Part shown: one piece after another, positions 50,823 through 59,735 of the stretch
Position numbering within the stretch: position 1 is the stretch's first letter
Layout of the letters: the number at the start of each line of letters is the position of its first letter
Position numbers and translations under genes: made by a program
Notes under the pieces: generated by a model
The model's input: only the letters and a program-made list of their open reading frames with translations
Told to the model about the DNA's origin: nothing
Database searches by the model: none
Origin: Brachybacterium sp. EE-P12
Lineage (GTDB): Bacteria > Actinomycetota > Actinomycetes > Actinomycetales > Dermabacteraceae
NCBI RefSeq assembly: GCF_003711805.1
Contig: NZ_QXCP01000010.1
Location: forward strand, 174,077-238,076
Length of the DNA stretch: 64,000 bases
Reading direction: 5' to 3'

Positions 50823-52308
50823 CGTGGTCTCCTCCTGGGGGTGTCGTCCGGTCAGCGGGCGCCACCTGGCCGGTGCCGTCGATGGTGGAGTGCCAGCCGT
50901 CCAGCGACTCCGTGCTGTGCTTCGCGAACCAGTCCTCCAGCGCCCCGCTGAGCTCCCGGAGCCTGCTGCCGTACGCAGGATCCGTCGAGAGGTCGTGGAC
51001 CTCGTCGGGGTCCTCCAGCAGGTCGTAGAGCTCCGTGGGGCCCTCGCGGCGCAGGACCAGCTTCCAGCGCTCGGTGCGCAGCATGCGGTTCGCCCCGTAC
51101 TCGTCATGGATCACGACCGCCGCCTCTTCGCCCTCGACGGTGCCCGGTGCCCCTGCTGCGTCGTGGAGCAGGCGCGGGGCCAGCGAACGCCCTGCGCGCA
51201 GCGGATCCTCGTGCGGGACGGCGCCGGTGAGCTCCGCGAGGGTGTCGAGGAGGTCCACCGCCGAGGCCGGGCGTGAGTCCACGGCACCGGCCGGGATCCG
51301 TCCCGGCCAGCGCACGATGAACGGAACCGTGATCGACGGCTCCCAGAAGTTCAGCGGGAAGGTCCCGTTCCCCTTCCCCCAGATCCCGTGATGCCCGCAG
51401 GAGAATCCGTTGTCCGAGGTGAAGACGACGATCGTGTTCTCGAGCAGACCACGCTGCTCGAGATCGTCCAGGAGCGCGCTGATGCTGCGATCCACACCGC
51501 TGACCGCTGCGCAGTAGCCGGCGAGCGCGCTGTGCCGGTCCGCCACGGCGCGCCGGAAGTTCTCCTCGCGGAACCACGGATGCAGCGGAGGTGCGGGCAC
51601 GGAGGGGAAGTCGGTGTCCGCGTAGAGGTCGAGCAGCTCCTGGGGATGGTTGCCGTCGAACCAGGGGTCGTGGGGCGCGGTCCAGTTCACCTGGAGGAAG
51701 AACGGGGCGGTGTCGTCCCCTTCGTCGATGCGGCGCAGGAAGTCCAGGCCCTGCCGGGTGATCGCGTCGGTGAGATGGGCGGGCTCCTCGGCCGGCTCCG
51801 CGGGGCGCACCGGGGTCCCGGTCTCCTCGTCGAACCGCCAGATCGGGGCGCCGTGATAGGGGCCGCCGCCGAGCTGGTGCGCCCACCAGTAGTCGAAGCC
51901 GGGCGCGGGGCGGTCGGAGGAGCCCATGTGCCACTTGCCCACCATCCCGCAGCGGTATCCCCCGCGCGAGAGCATCGCGGCGATCGAATCGGCTCCCGCG
52001 GCGCGCTCGAGGAAGTCCGGGTCGAACGGCGGCGTCGGTGAGGCGGTGCGGGCGAGGGCCTCGGGTCGGATCCAGTCGTGGACGCCGTGGGCGGAGGGCA
52101 TCCGTCCGGTGGCGAGGCTCGCGCGGGCCGGCGAGCAGACCGGTGAGGCGCAGAAGAACCGGTCGAAGGTCATGCCCTCCCGCTGGAGGCGGTCGAGCGT
52201 CGGGGTGTGCAGCTCGGGCATCCTCGAGCCCAGCGCCCAGGCCCCCTGGTCGTCGGTGACCAGGAGCAGCACATTGGGGGGCGTGTCGCCCGGGGACCTG
52301 CCAGACAT
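50803..52308 (-). CDS. Sulfatase, formylglycine-dependent (upstream copy)
   Basis: A 501-residue type I sulfatase with metal-site NVLLLVTDDQG (Asp19/Asp20), Cys58 in CSPAR (58-62, the formylglycine site), GKWHMG with the catalytic Lys and His, and FTSDNGFSCGHHGIWGKG. It resembles choline-/heparan-sulfatase-type enzymes in layout but the substrate is unknown. No signal peptide is seen. ATG at 52308 follows GAGGT at about 9-nt spacing. It is divergent from the PL8 lyase gene, which suggests joint use on a sulfated polysaccharide. Confidence 0.9.
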   Translation of the reverse strand: MSGRSPGDTPPNVLLLVTDDQGAWALGSRMPELHTPTLDRLQREGMTFDRFFCASPVCSPARASLATGRMPSAHGVHDWIRPEALARTASPTPPFDPDFLERAAGADSIAAMLSRGGYRCGMVGKWHMGSSDRPAPGFDYWWAHQLGGGPYHGAPIWRFDEETGTPVRPAEPAEEPAHLTDAITRQGLDFLRRIDEGDDTAPFFLQVNWTAPHDPWFDGNHPQELLDLYADTDFPSVPAPPLHPWFREENFRRAVADRHSALAGYCAAVSGVDRSISALLDDLEQRGLLENTIVVFTSDNGFSCGHHGIWGKGNGTFPLNFWEPSITVPFIVRWPGRIPAGAVDSRPASAVDLLDTLAELTGAVPHEDPLRAGRSLAPRLLHDAAGAPGTVEGEEAAVVIHDEYGANRMLRTERWKLVLRREGPTELYDLLEDPDEVHDLSTDPAYGSRLRELSGALEDWFAKHSTESLDGWHSTIDGTGQVAPADRTTPPGGDHDAQRRA

Positions 52309-52582
52309 CGTCACCGTGACCTCTCGGAGTCGGAGCAGAGCAGTCGCCACGCTATCGGCAGACGCTTGCCCGGGGAAGCTGCCGCGGCCGTGCAGGGCAG
52401 CAATAGGTGAGTTCTGCGGGCAGGCGAGGCCCGCAGCGGCCGTGTCGTCCGACTTGTCCGTTGACAGAGAACCCGGACGCACTAACGTCGAGAGCGGAAT
52501 GCGATTTCCCCCACCGATCGCCTGTCCGGCGCACCGCGGCACCGCCGCCCCGGGAGCCGTGCAGCAGACCCCGGAGGTCCTC
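52309..52582. promoter_or_regulatory. Divergent promoter region, sulfatases / PL8 lyase
   Basis: A 274-nt region. On the plus strand TTGACA (52461-52466) and TAACGT (52483-52488) with a 16-nt spacer form a good promoter for the lyase. A minus-strand promoter for the sulfatases is not clear. Confidence 0.5.
52461..52488 (+). promoter_or_regulatory. Sigma-A-like promoter of the PL8 lyase gene
   Basis: TTGACA and TAACGT separated by 16 nt, 95 nt upstream of the ATG. Confidence 0.6.
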
Positions 52583-54934
52583 ATGCAGCCCACTCGTCGT
52601 CATCTCCTGCACACAGCCGGCGCGGGCGGCCTCGTCGGCGCCCTCGCCCTGCTCGCCCCGGATCTCGCCGCCGCGGCACCGGAGCTCGAGGACGACGGGT
52701 TCGAGGAGCTCGCCTCGCGCTGGGTCGACCAGCTCACCGGCCGGCACCTGCTCGTCCCCGGCCAGGCCCGCTTCGACGATCTGATCGAGGACATCGACAG
52801 CGACGCCGACGAGTTCCTGGACCAGCTGAACCCCGCCGGCTCCGCCACCGTCTTCGCCGATCTCGACTACGACGCGGACCCGAACCTCACCACGACCGTC
52901 CAGCGGCTCGCCCACCTCGCGACGGCATGGGCGACGCCCGGCTCACGGCACCACGACGACGCGACGCTCCGCGATCTCGTCATCGTCGGCCTGCGTGACT
53001 TCCGGTCCCGGATCTACAACCCGTCCCAGCCCGAGTACGGCAACTGGTGGACCTGGGAGATCGGGGTGACGCGCGCCCTCGCGGACGCCATGGCGATCCT
53101 TCGCGAGCACCTCGCCGACGAGGACGTCGCCGCCTTCGGCGACTCGATCGACTTCTACGTCCCCGACCCCTGGGAGCAGTTCCCCGAGGAGCGCGGCCGG
53201 ATCACCTCCGAAGGAGCGAACCGTGTCGATCTGTGCCAGGCGGTGATCATCCGCTCCATCGTCGGGCGCGACCGGGAGAGGCTGGCGCACGCCATCGCCG
53301 GGCTCTCGGCCGTCTGGCAGATCGTCGACGAGGGCAACGGCTTCTACGAGGACGGTTCGTTCATCCAGCATTCGACGATCGGCTACACCGGAACCTACGG
53401 CCTCGTGCTGCTCTCCGGGCTGTCGAGGCTGTTCGCCCTGCTCGCCGGCACGGCGCACGACATCGACGACCCCTCCCGCGCGAACCTCACCGATGCGATC
53501 GAGCGCTCCTTCGCCCCGCTGATCCACGAGGGCCGGATGATGGACGCCGTGCGGGGCCGGGCGATCTCCCGGGAGGCCGAGCGCTCCCTCGACAACGGCA
53601 ACGATGCGATCGAGGCGGTCCTGCGGCTGTCCGAAGCGGTCGACGAGGAGACCGCGCAGAGGTGGCGGGGCCTGTGCCGGGGCTGGATCGAGGACAACTC
53701 CGCAGCGACCATCCTCCACGAGGGCCCGATCACCCGCCTCGCCCTCGTGAGCGCGCTGATGGACTCCGACGTGGGCGCGCACCGCCTGCCGCCGGGACCC
53801 ACCGTGTTCCCACAGATGGACCGGGTGGTCCATCGCGGGAGCAGCGGCTGGAGCGCCTGTGTGGCCATGTGCAGCGACCGCATCGCCTGGTACGAGTGCG
53901 GCAACGGGGAGAACGAGCACGGGAGCCTGACCTCGCAGGGGATGGTCTACCTCTATCTGCCCCAGACCGACAACCACTTCGACGACGAGTTCTGGGCGAC
54001 CTGCGACCTGCAAGGGCTGCCCGGCACCACCGTCGACACGACGCCGCTGCCGCCCCGGGTCGAAGGACAGTGGGGCGAGTCCGTCCCCGAGGACGCCGAA
54101 TGGGCCGGCGCCACCACCCTCGGGACGATGACGCTGGCCGGCCAGCACCTGATCGCCCCGGGCGGCACCGGCCTCACCGCACGCAAGACGTGGCTGCTGC
54201 TCGAGGACCGGATCGTCGCCCTGGGCAGCGACATCCGCACAGGCACCCGCGCCGAGACGAAGACGGTCCTCGAGCACCGCAACCTCGGCGCGCGGCCGGG
54301 CCGGCTGCTGGTGGACGGGGAGGCGATCGGCGCGGACCCCGTCGAGGTCGACGGCGCGACCTGGGCCCATCTGGAGGGGACCGGCGGGTACGTGCTGCTC
54401 GAGGACACCCGCCTGCGGGCCGTGCAGGATGAGCGCGCAGGCAGCTGGAGCCGCAACCACGCATCGGGGAGCGAGGAGACCCTCCGCCGCCACTACGCGA
54501 CGCTCGAGGCGGTGCACCCCGGGGAGGGTTCCTCGTACGCCTACGTGCTGCTGCCAGGGGCCGGGGAGGAGGAGACCCGCCGCGCCGCCTCGGACCCCGG
54601 CGCGGAGATCGTCCGCAACGACGACGTCGCACAGGCGGTCCGTGCGGGTCGGGTGCTCGCAGTGAACTTCTGGGCCGAGGGACGGGTGCGGGACGTCGCG
54701 GCGCGGGGACCCGCCTGCGTGATGATGCAGGACGTCGGGCGCGCGCGTGAGCTCAGCATCTCGGATCCGACCCACCGTCAGGACACCGTCCGTCTCGAGC
54801 TCGAGGGCGCCCCGCGCCTGCAGGCGACGGACACGGACCGGGTGAGCGTCAGGCAGGTGCGGGGGCGCCTCGACCTCACCGTGGACACCTCCGGGCTGGG
54901 CGGGCGCTCGGTCCTCGTCACGCTCGCCCCGTAG
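52583..54934 (+). CDS. Polysaccharide lyase family 8, Tat-exported
   Basis: A 783-residue exported enzyme. The N-terminus has a twin-arginine signal (TRRHLLH with hydrophobic run to about residue 32). The alpha/alpha-barrel domain carries the PL8 catalytic set Asn213 (GANR), His263 and Tyr272 (SFIQHSTIGYTGTYG), and the aromatic patch NWW (155-156). The spacing N213-H263-Y272 (50 and 9) equals that of S. pneumoniae hyaluronate lyase N349-H399-Y408, and W155/W156 correspond to its W291/W292. The beta-sandwich domains fill the C-terminus. PL8 enzymes eliminate hyaluronan, chondroitin or xanthan chains. Two sulfatase genes divergent from it favour a sulfated or glycosaminoglycan-like substrate. 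ATG at 52583 has GGAGG 5 nt upstream. Confidence 0.9.
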   Translation: MQPTRRHLLHTAGAGGLVGALALLAPDLAAAAPELEDDGFEELASRWVDQLTGRHLLVPGQARFDDLIEDIDSDADEFLDQLNPAGSATVFADLDYDADPNLTTTVQRLAHLATAWATPGSRHHDDATLRDLVIVGLRDFRSRIYNPSQPEYGNWWTWEIGVTRALADAMAILREHLADEDVAAFGDSIDFYVPDPWEQFPEERGRITSEGANRVDLCQAVIIRSIVGRDRERLAHAIAGLSAVWQIVDEGNGFYEDGSFIQHSTIGYTGTYGLVLLSGLSRLFALLAGTAHDIDDPSRANLTDAIERSFAPLIHEGRMMDAVRGRAISREAERSLDNGNDAIEAVLRLSEAVDEETAQRWRGLCRGWIEDNSAATILHEGPITRLALVSALMDSDVGAHRLPPGPTVFPQMDRVVHRGSSGWSACVAMCSDRIAWYECGNGENEHGSLTSQGMVYLYLPQTDNHFDDEFWATCDLQGLPGTTVDTTPLPPRVEGQWGESVPEDAEWAGATTLGTMTLAGQHLIAPGGTGLTARKTWLLLEDRIVALGSDIRTGTRAETKTVLEHRNLGARPGRLLVDGEAIGADPVEVDGATWAHLEGTGGYVLLEDTRLRAVQDERAGSWSRNHASGSEETLRRHYATLEAVHPGEGSSYAYVLLPGAGEEETRRAASDPGAEIVRNDDVAQAVRAGRVLAVNFWAEGRVRDVAARGPACVMMQDVGRARELSISDPTHRQDTVRLELEGAPRLQATDTDRVSVRQVRGRLDLTVDTSGLGGRSVLVTLAP

Positions 54935-55057
54935 ACCATGAGGCCTCGTACGCTGAGCTCACCGTGGCCGATGCGCTCGCTCACCGCCCGCCGTCGTGGG
55001 CCCCGAGGGCCTGCAGCGCCTCGAGGAAGCACCGTCGGCCTGCGATACGGTGGCCAC

Positions 55058-55065
55058 AATCGCTT
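55058..55065. promoter_or_regulatory. Possible LacI-type operator half-palindrome
   Basis: AATCGCTT is a CG-centred near-palindrome 30 nt upstream of the sugar isomerase ATG. It resembles LacI operator cores and a LacI-family gene lies just downstream, but single short sites are weak evidence. Confidence 0.25.
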
Positions 55066-55095
55066 TCCTGCCTCGTCGCGATCGGAGGGATCCGC

Positions 55096-55878
55096 ATGAT
55101 CCGCCCGGGCCTGTGCTCCGTCACCTTCCGCGAGCTGCCGGCCGAGGACGTGGTGCGCCACGCCGCGGCCGCTGGACTCGAGGGCATCGAATGGGCCGGC
55201 GACGCGCACGTCCCGCCGGGCGATCTCGACGCGGCCACGCACGCCCGCACCCTCACCGAGGACGCCGGCCTCGTCGTCACCTCCTACGGCTCCTACCTGT
55301 CCTTCGTCGGCACCGACTCGGCGGTGCACGCCGAGGGCGGGGCGGTGATCGCCGCGGCCCGCGCCCTCGGCGTCCCGCGGGTCCGGGTGTGGGCGACCCG
55401 CACCGGCTCGGAGGAGACCTCCGCCGAGGATCGTGCCCGCGCCGTCGGCCGGATCCAGGACTTCGCCGACCGTGCCGCCGAGCACGGCCTGGAGATCGGC
55501 CTCGAGTTCCACGGCCGCACCCTCACCGACGAGATCGGCTCCACCCTGCGCCTGCTCGACGAGGTGGGGCGCGCGAACGTGACCACCTACTGGCAGCCCC
55601 ACCAGGACATGCCCACCCGGGAGGCTCTGGACACGCTGCGCGCGGCGCTGCCCCGCACCTCCACGATCCACGTGTTCTCCTGGTGGCCGCGCAGCGAGCG
55701 GCTGCCGCTCGCCGAGCGCTCCGACCTGTGGGAGGCGGCCTTCGCGATCCTCGCCGCCACCGGCAAGGACCGCGACGCGCTGCTCGAGTTCGTCCCGGGC
55801 GACGACCCGGCGCTGCTGCAGCGCGAGGCCGATGCGCTGCGCACCCTGATCACCGCCGGCGAGGAGATCGCGCGCTGA
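55096..55878 (+). CDS. Sugar phosphate isomerase/epimerase (xylose isomerase-like TIM barrel)
   Basis: A 260-residue TIM-barrel protein of the AP2Ec/xylose-isomerase-like superfamily. Metal-ligand candidates are Glu and His of GLEFHGRTLTDE, the Gln/His of YWQPHQDM and His/Glu toward the C-terminus (IHVFSWW, LLEFVPGDDP). Such enzymes isomerise or epimerise keto-sugars or hydroxypyruvate-like compounds, with the specific reaction not readable here. ATG at 55096 has GGAGG upstream, and a longer frame to 54964 lacks a ribosome site. It precedes a LacI regulator and may belong with the lyase catabolic genes. Confidence 0.82.
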   Translation: MIRPGLCSVTFRELPAEDVVRHAAAAGLEGIEWAGDAHVPPGDLDAATHARTLTEDAGLVVTSYGSYLSFVGTDSAVHAEGGAVIAAARALGVPRVRVWATRTGSEETSAEDRARAVGRIQDFADRAAEHGLEIGLEFHGRTLTDEIGSTLRLLDEVGRANVTTYWQPHQDMPTREALDTLRAALPRTSTIHVFSWWPRSERLPLAERSDLWEAAFAILAATGKDRDALLEFVPGDDPALLQREADALRTLITAGEEIAR

Positions 55879-56043
55879 GAGCGCTGCGCGTGCCGCGCGC
55901 GACCGGGGCGAGATCACAGCCCCGAACCTCCCGTGACGCCCTCGCGGCCATGGCCGGATCGTTATGCTGGCCCTCCCGGGACAGCGTTTCCCGGCCGTCC
56001 GTCGGACCACCCCGGTGCGCCCACCCTGGAAGAAGGAGCCCCG

Positions 56044-57165
56044 ATGCCCGCCGTGCGCCTCAGCGACGTCGCCAAAGATGCGGGCGTCTCGCTCGCCACC
56101 GCCTCCCGGGTCCTCAACGGCTCGGCCCGCGTGCCCGGCAAGGAGGTCGCCGAGCGGGTGCGCGCCGCCGCGGACCGTCTGGGCTACGTCCCCAACGCGC
56201 AGGCGCAGGCCCTGGCCCGCTCGCGCTCCGGCCTGATCGGTCTGGTCGTGCACGACATCGCCGACCCCTACTTCGCGACGATCGCGCGCGAGGTCCAGCA
56301 GCAGGTCTTCGCCTCGCAGTCCCAGGTGCTGCTCACCCAGACCGATCGACGGATCGACACCGAGGTGCGGGCGCTGCGCTCCCTGATCGCCCAGCAGGTC
56401 GACGCGCTCGTGCTGGTCGGCTCCCACCGCTACGGCACCGAGGACGACACCGCGATCAGCACCCTGCTGGAGGGCTTCGAGCGCAACGGCGGGAAGGTCG
56501 TCGGCCTCGGACAGTCCCTCGGCGTGGGACGCACGATCGTGGCTGACGACGCCGGAGCCGCCCACGAGCTCGCCACCGCCCTGGTCGTCGAGGGGCACCG
56601 GCGCTTCGCGGTCGTCGAGGGCATCGCCGGTATCCCCTCGGCCGGCTCCCGCACCGGCGGGTTCATCGCCGCGCTCACCGAGGCGGGGATCGAGCCCGAG
56701 CTGAGCATCGCCGCGGATCTCACCCGCGACGGCGGCCTCGAGGCCGCCGCCCGGGTCGCCGAGCACCTCGAGGGCTCCGCCGGCGCCGGCTCCGAGCCGC
56801 TGTGCCTGTTCGCCCCGGCCGACGTGATGGCCCTCGGCGCGCTCGGCGAGCTGCGCCGTCGCGGCCTGGACGTGCCGGGCCGGGTCGCGGTCGCGGGTTT
56901 CGGCGGGGTCGTCGCCGCGGCCGACGCGAACCCGACCCTGACCACGATCGAGCTGCCGCTGGCCCAGATGGCGGGGCGCGCGGTGGAGTGGGTGCTCGAG
57001 GGCGCATCGGCGGCGCCCCCGGCGGCCGACGGCCAGTCCGGGAGCGGGCTCGCGGCCGGCGCAGACGCAGCCGGCGTAGACGTCGCGGACGCCGCGGCGC
57101 GCGAGGTGCACGTGCGCGGCGACGTGCAGCTGCGGGAGTCGACGGCGCTCGCGGCCGGGGACTGA
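56044..57165 (+). CDS. LacI-family transcriptional regulator (lyase region)
   Basis: A 373-residue regulator. The HTH is AVRLSDVAKDAGVSLATASRVLNGSARVPGKEVAERVRAAADRLGY, and the effector domain contains VHDIADPYFATIAREVQQQ, FAPADVMALGALGELR and VAGFGG. A 45-residue Ala/Gly-rich C-terminal extension is unusual. ATG at 56044 has AAGGAG 5 nt upstream, and a -10-like TATGCT lies at 55963-55968. It is a candidate regulator of the isomerase and nearby lyase genes. Confidence 0.88.
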   Translation: MPAVRLSDVAKDAGVSLATASRVLNGSARVPGKEVAERVRAAADRLGYVPNAQAQALARSRSGLIGLVVHDIADPYFATIAREVQQQVFASQSQVLLTQTDRRIDTEVRALRSLIAQQVDALVLVGSHRYGTEDDTAISTLLEGFERNGGKVVGLGQSLGVGRTIVADDAGAAHELATALVVEGHRRFAVVEGIAGIPSAGSRTGGFIAALTEAGIEPELSIAADLTRDGGLEAAARVAEHLEGSAGAGSEPLCLFAPADVMALGALGELRRRGLDVPGRVAVAGFGGVVAAADANPTLTTIELPLAQMAGRAVEWVLEGASAAPPAADGQSGSGLAAGADAAGVDVADAAAREVHVRGDVQLRESTALAAGD

Positions 57166-57183
57166 AACCCTCCCCCGCCCCGC

Positions 57184-57204
57184 CAGGGGCCGGGCGCTCC
57201 CCTG
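57184..57204. terminator. Short hairpin between convergent genes
   Basis: CAGGGG (57184-57189) and CCCCTG (57199-57204) form 6-bp arms with a 9-nt loop between the LacI regulator and the convergent transporter pseudogene. Confidence 0.35.
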
Positions 57205-57212
57205 CCCCGACG

Positions 57213-58448
57213 TCAGGCCGCCGCAGGAGCGTCCTCGAGCGGCTCCGCTCCGCGTCGCAGCGTCAGCAGCGCGGCCCCGGCGGCGAGGAGCGCGGCGCCG
57301 GTGGTGGTCACGCCCAGCGGCAGGATGCTCAGCGAGCCCGCGATCCCGACGAACGGCGCGGCCAGGCCCCCGAAGCCGTAGCGCACGGTGCCCAGGATCG
57401 AGCCCGCGGTGCCGGCCATCTGCGGGTATTCGGCCAGGGCGAGCGTCGTCGCGGCCGGGGAGCAGAACTGCGCTCCGGAGGCCAGCAGGAACAGCGAGGC
57501 GATCACCTCTGCCAGCGGCATCGGCATGAGGCCGGCCAGGAGTAGCCCGAGGCAGCCCGCCGCCGTCAGCGCGATGCCGAGGAACAGCGCGCCGTGCACG
57601 CTCCACCGCTCGGCGGTGCGCCCGCCCAGCCAGCCGAACAGCACGCCGCCTGCGGAGTTCAGCGCGAAGGCGGCCGCGTACCACTGCGGGGACAGTCCGT
57701 AGATCTCCTGGAGCACGTAGGTGGAGCCGGCGAGATAGGAGAAGATCGCGGCGAAGACGAAGCCCTGGGAGAGGACCGCGCCGAGGAACACCCGGTCTGC
57801 GACCAGGATGCGCAGGGCGGCGCCGGTGCGTCGCAGGCCGCCCGCGGTGCGGTGCTCGGGCGGATGCGTCTCGGTGAACAGCCGCGCCGACATCAGCAGC
57901 AGCACGAGTCCCACCAGCGCGAGGAAGCCGAACAGCCCGCGCCAGTCCACGACCGTGTTCAGCATCCCGCCGATCATGGGACCGACGATCGCGGCGGTCG
58001 GCCCGGCCACCGCGAGCCGGCCGTAGAACCGGATCAGCTCGCGCCCGTCGAAGATGTCGCGGCCCGCGGCCTGGGCGATCACGATGCCGACGCCTCCGGC
58101 CAGCCCCTGCACGAAGCGCGCTGCGACGAGCACCTCGATGCTGGGGCTGAGCGCGCACAGCGTCGAGGTCAGCACGTAGGCCGTGACACCGATGAGCAGC
58201 ACGCGGCGTCATCCGTGCTGGTCGGAGACGGGCCCGGCGAGCAGCTGCCCGGCGGCGAGCCCCAGCAGGCAGGCCGTCACGGTCAGCTGCGCGACCGACG
58301 TGGTCGCCTCGAGCTCGCGGGTCAGCGCGGGCAGCGCCGGGAGATAGAGGTCCATCGAGATGGGCCCGAAGACCGTCAGCAGCAGCAGGATCCAGGGCAA
58401 GGCCCGGGAGACGGCCGGTGCCGCGGGGGCGGGACGGGTGGTGGTCAC
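57213..58448 (-). pseudogene. Bcr/CflA-type MFS drug transporter, nonsense mutation
   Basis: The frame from GTG 58448 to the stop at 57213 reads as one 12-helix Bcr/CflA-family exporter (SMDLYLPALPALTRELEATTSVAQLTVTA at the N-terminus, FVQGLAGGVGIVIAQA in helix 4). It is interrupted once by TGA at 58209-58211 (codon 80). The interrupted segment reads GPVSDQHG-stop-RRVLLIG, the MFS motif A loop that normally continues with Arg. A single C-to-T change of CGA to TGA explains it. The remainder (57213-58202) could restart at GTG 58202 but would lack the first helices. A sequencing error cannot be excluded. Confidence 0.85.
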
Positions 58449-58593
58449 GGCAGGCGGGGGCCTTCCTCGCGCAGGGGATGGGGACAGGGCGAGTCCACCA
58501 CCCCCTGCCAGGGCGAGCCAGGCCCTGACAGAGACACCCAGGGGCGACGCGGGGACGGGCGCACGGTCGGCCTGGTCGCGAGCCCGCTCCGTC

Positions 58594-59610
58594 TCACCCG
58601 AAGGTGACGACCACCTTGTCGGCGGCACCGGGGGTGCGGGCGAGGTCCAGGGCCTCGAGTGCCCGGTCGAAGGGGATCCGGTGGCTGATGATCAGCGAGT
58701 ACTTCTCCCAGTTCTCGATGATGTCGTCGGTGACCTCGAAGATCTCGGTCGGGTATCCCATCGCCCAGACGAGGTTCAGCTCGGTGGTGAGGATCTCCGC
58801 GAAGTCGAGCTCGACCGGCTTCTTGTGCACGGCGACCACGCCGAGCGTCGCCCCGTGCTTCGCCATCCGCGTCACGCTCTGGGGGACGACGGCGGCGCCG
58901 GCCGCGTCGAGGTAGATGTCGGTGCCGAGCCGCACTCCCCGCACGAGCGCGCTCGCGCCATCGCCGTGCAGCTCGACGAGGCGCGCGGCGACGTCCTCCC
59001 GGGTGGAGTCGATGACGGCGTCGGCGCCGATCCGCAGCGCGGTCTCCAGACGGTCGGGCTGGACGTCGACGACGACGACGTGCGAGGCCCCGCGCCGGCG
59101 GTAGCCGAGCACCGCGCCGAGACCGATGGGCCCGGCGCCGAACACGACGACCTTGTCGCCCTCCTGCGGATCCGTGCGGTTCACCCCGTGATAGGCGACG
59201 GCCATGGGCTCGTTGAGCGCGGCGACCTCCCAGGGCACGTGCGGCGGGATGACGCGCAGCTGCCGGCCCGGCTCGGCCTCTTCGACCAGGACGTGCTCGG
59301 AAAGGCCGCCCTGCGCCCCGCCGGATCCGAGCAGACCGTCGCGGAAGGCCATGGTGTCCACGACGACGTGGTCCCCGACGGAGAAGCCCTCCACCTGGGC
59401 GCCGACCTCGACGACCTCGGCCGCGGGCTCGTGTCCGAGCGGGGTCGCGCCCTGTCGCGGCGGGATCCCGCCGTGCCGGGTGTACAGGTCGTCGGACCCG
59501 CAGATCCCGCAGGCCCGCATGGCCAGCAGGACGTCCCGGGGGCCGCAGACGGGCCGGTCGACCTCCACCCAGCCGGTGGTGTCGGGACCGGTGACATGAA
59601 CTGATCGCAT
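58594..59610 (-). CDS. Zinc-type medium-chain alcohol dehydrogenase
   Basis: A 338-residue medium-chain dehydrogenase. The catalytic Zn ligands are Cys37 (ACGICGSD) and His60-Glu61 (PLGHEP). The NAD(P)-binding GAGPIGLGAV motif and VVDVQPDRL follow. The four-cysteine structural zinc lobe of classical ADH is absent, with MAFRDGLLGSGGAQGG in its place. It resembles sorbitol/threonine dehydrogenase-like sugar-alcohol dehydrogenases. ATG at 59610 follows GAGG with 6-nt spacing. Divergent from the LacI gene at 59736, which probably regulates it. Confidence 0.88.
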   Translation of the reverse strand: MRSVHVTGPDTTGWVEVDRPVCGPRDVLLAMRACGICGSDDLYTRHGGIPPRQGATPLGHEPAAEVVEVGAQVEGFSVGDHVVVDTMAFRDGLLGSGGAQGGLSEHVLVEEAEPGRQLRVIPPHVPWEVAALNEPMAVAYHGVNRTDPQEGDKVVVFGAGPIGLGAVLGYRRRGASHVVVVDVQPDRLETALRIGADAVIDSTREDVAARLVELHGDGASALVRGVRLGTDIYLDAAGAAVVPQSVTRMAKHGATLGVVAVHKKPVELDFAEILTTELNLVWAMGYPTEIFEVTDDIIENWEKYSLIISHRIPFDRALEALDLARTPGAADKVVVTFG

Positions 59611-59735
59611 GAGGAACCTCTTCCTGGGCAGGTGCCCCGGTGCCGGACGGCACCGGGGCACGGAGAGCGGCCTCGTCACGGGCCGCTGTATCGATTTAGC
59701 GCAGGATATCCTGAGAACCCAGGAATGAGGAGGGG
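59611..59735. promoter_or_regulatory. Divergent control region, dehydrogenase / LacI regulator
   Basis: A 125-nt region with two LacI-like sites: TGTATCGATTTA (59687-59698) and the perfect 12-bp palindrome CAGGATATCCTG (59702-59713). Both could be operators for the adjacent LacI regulator. Confidence 0.5.
59702..59713. promoter_or_regulatory. Perfect palindrome CAGGATATCCTG, candidate operator
   Basis: A 12-bp perfect palindrome 22 nt before the LacI ATG in a divergent region shared with the alcohol dehydrogenase. Confidence 0.5.

Noticed and set aside
58209..58211. TGA as selenocysteine or regulated readthrough
   Set aside because: The position is an Arg in MFS motif A, and no SECIS-like element follows.
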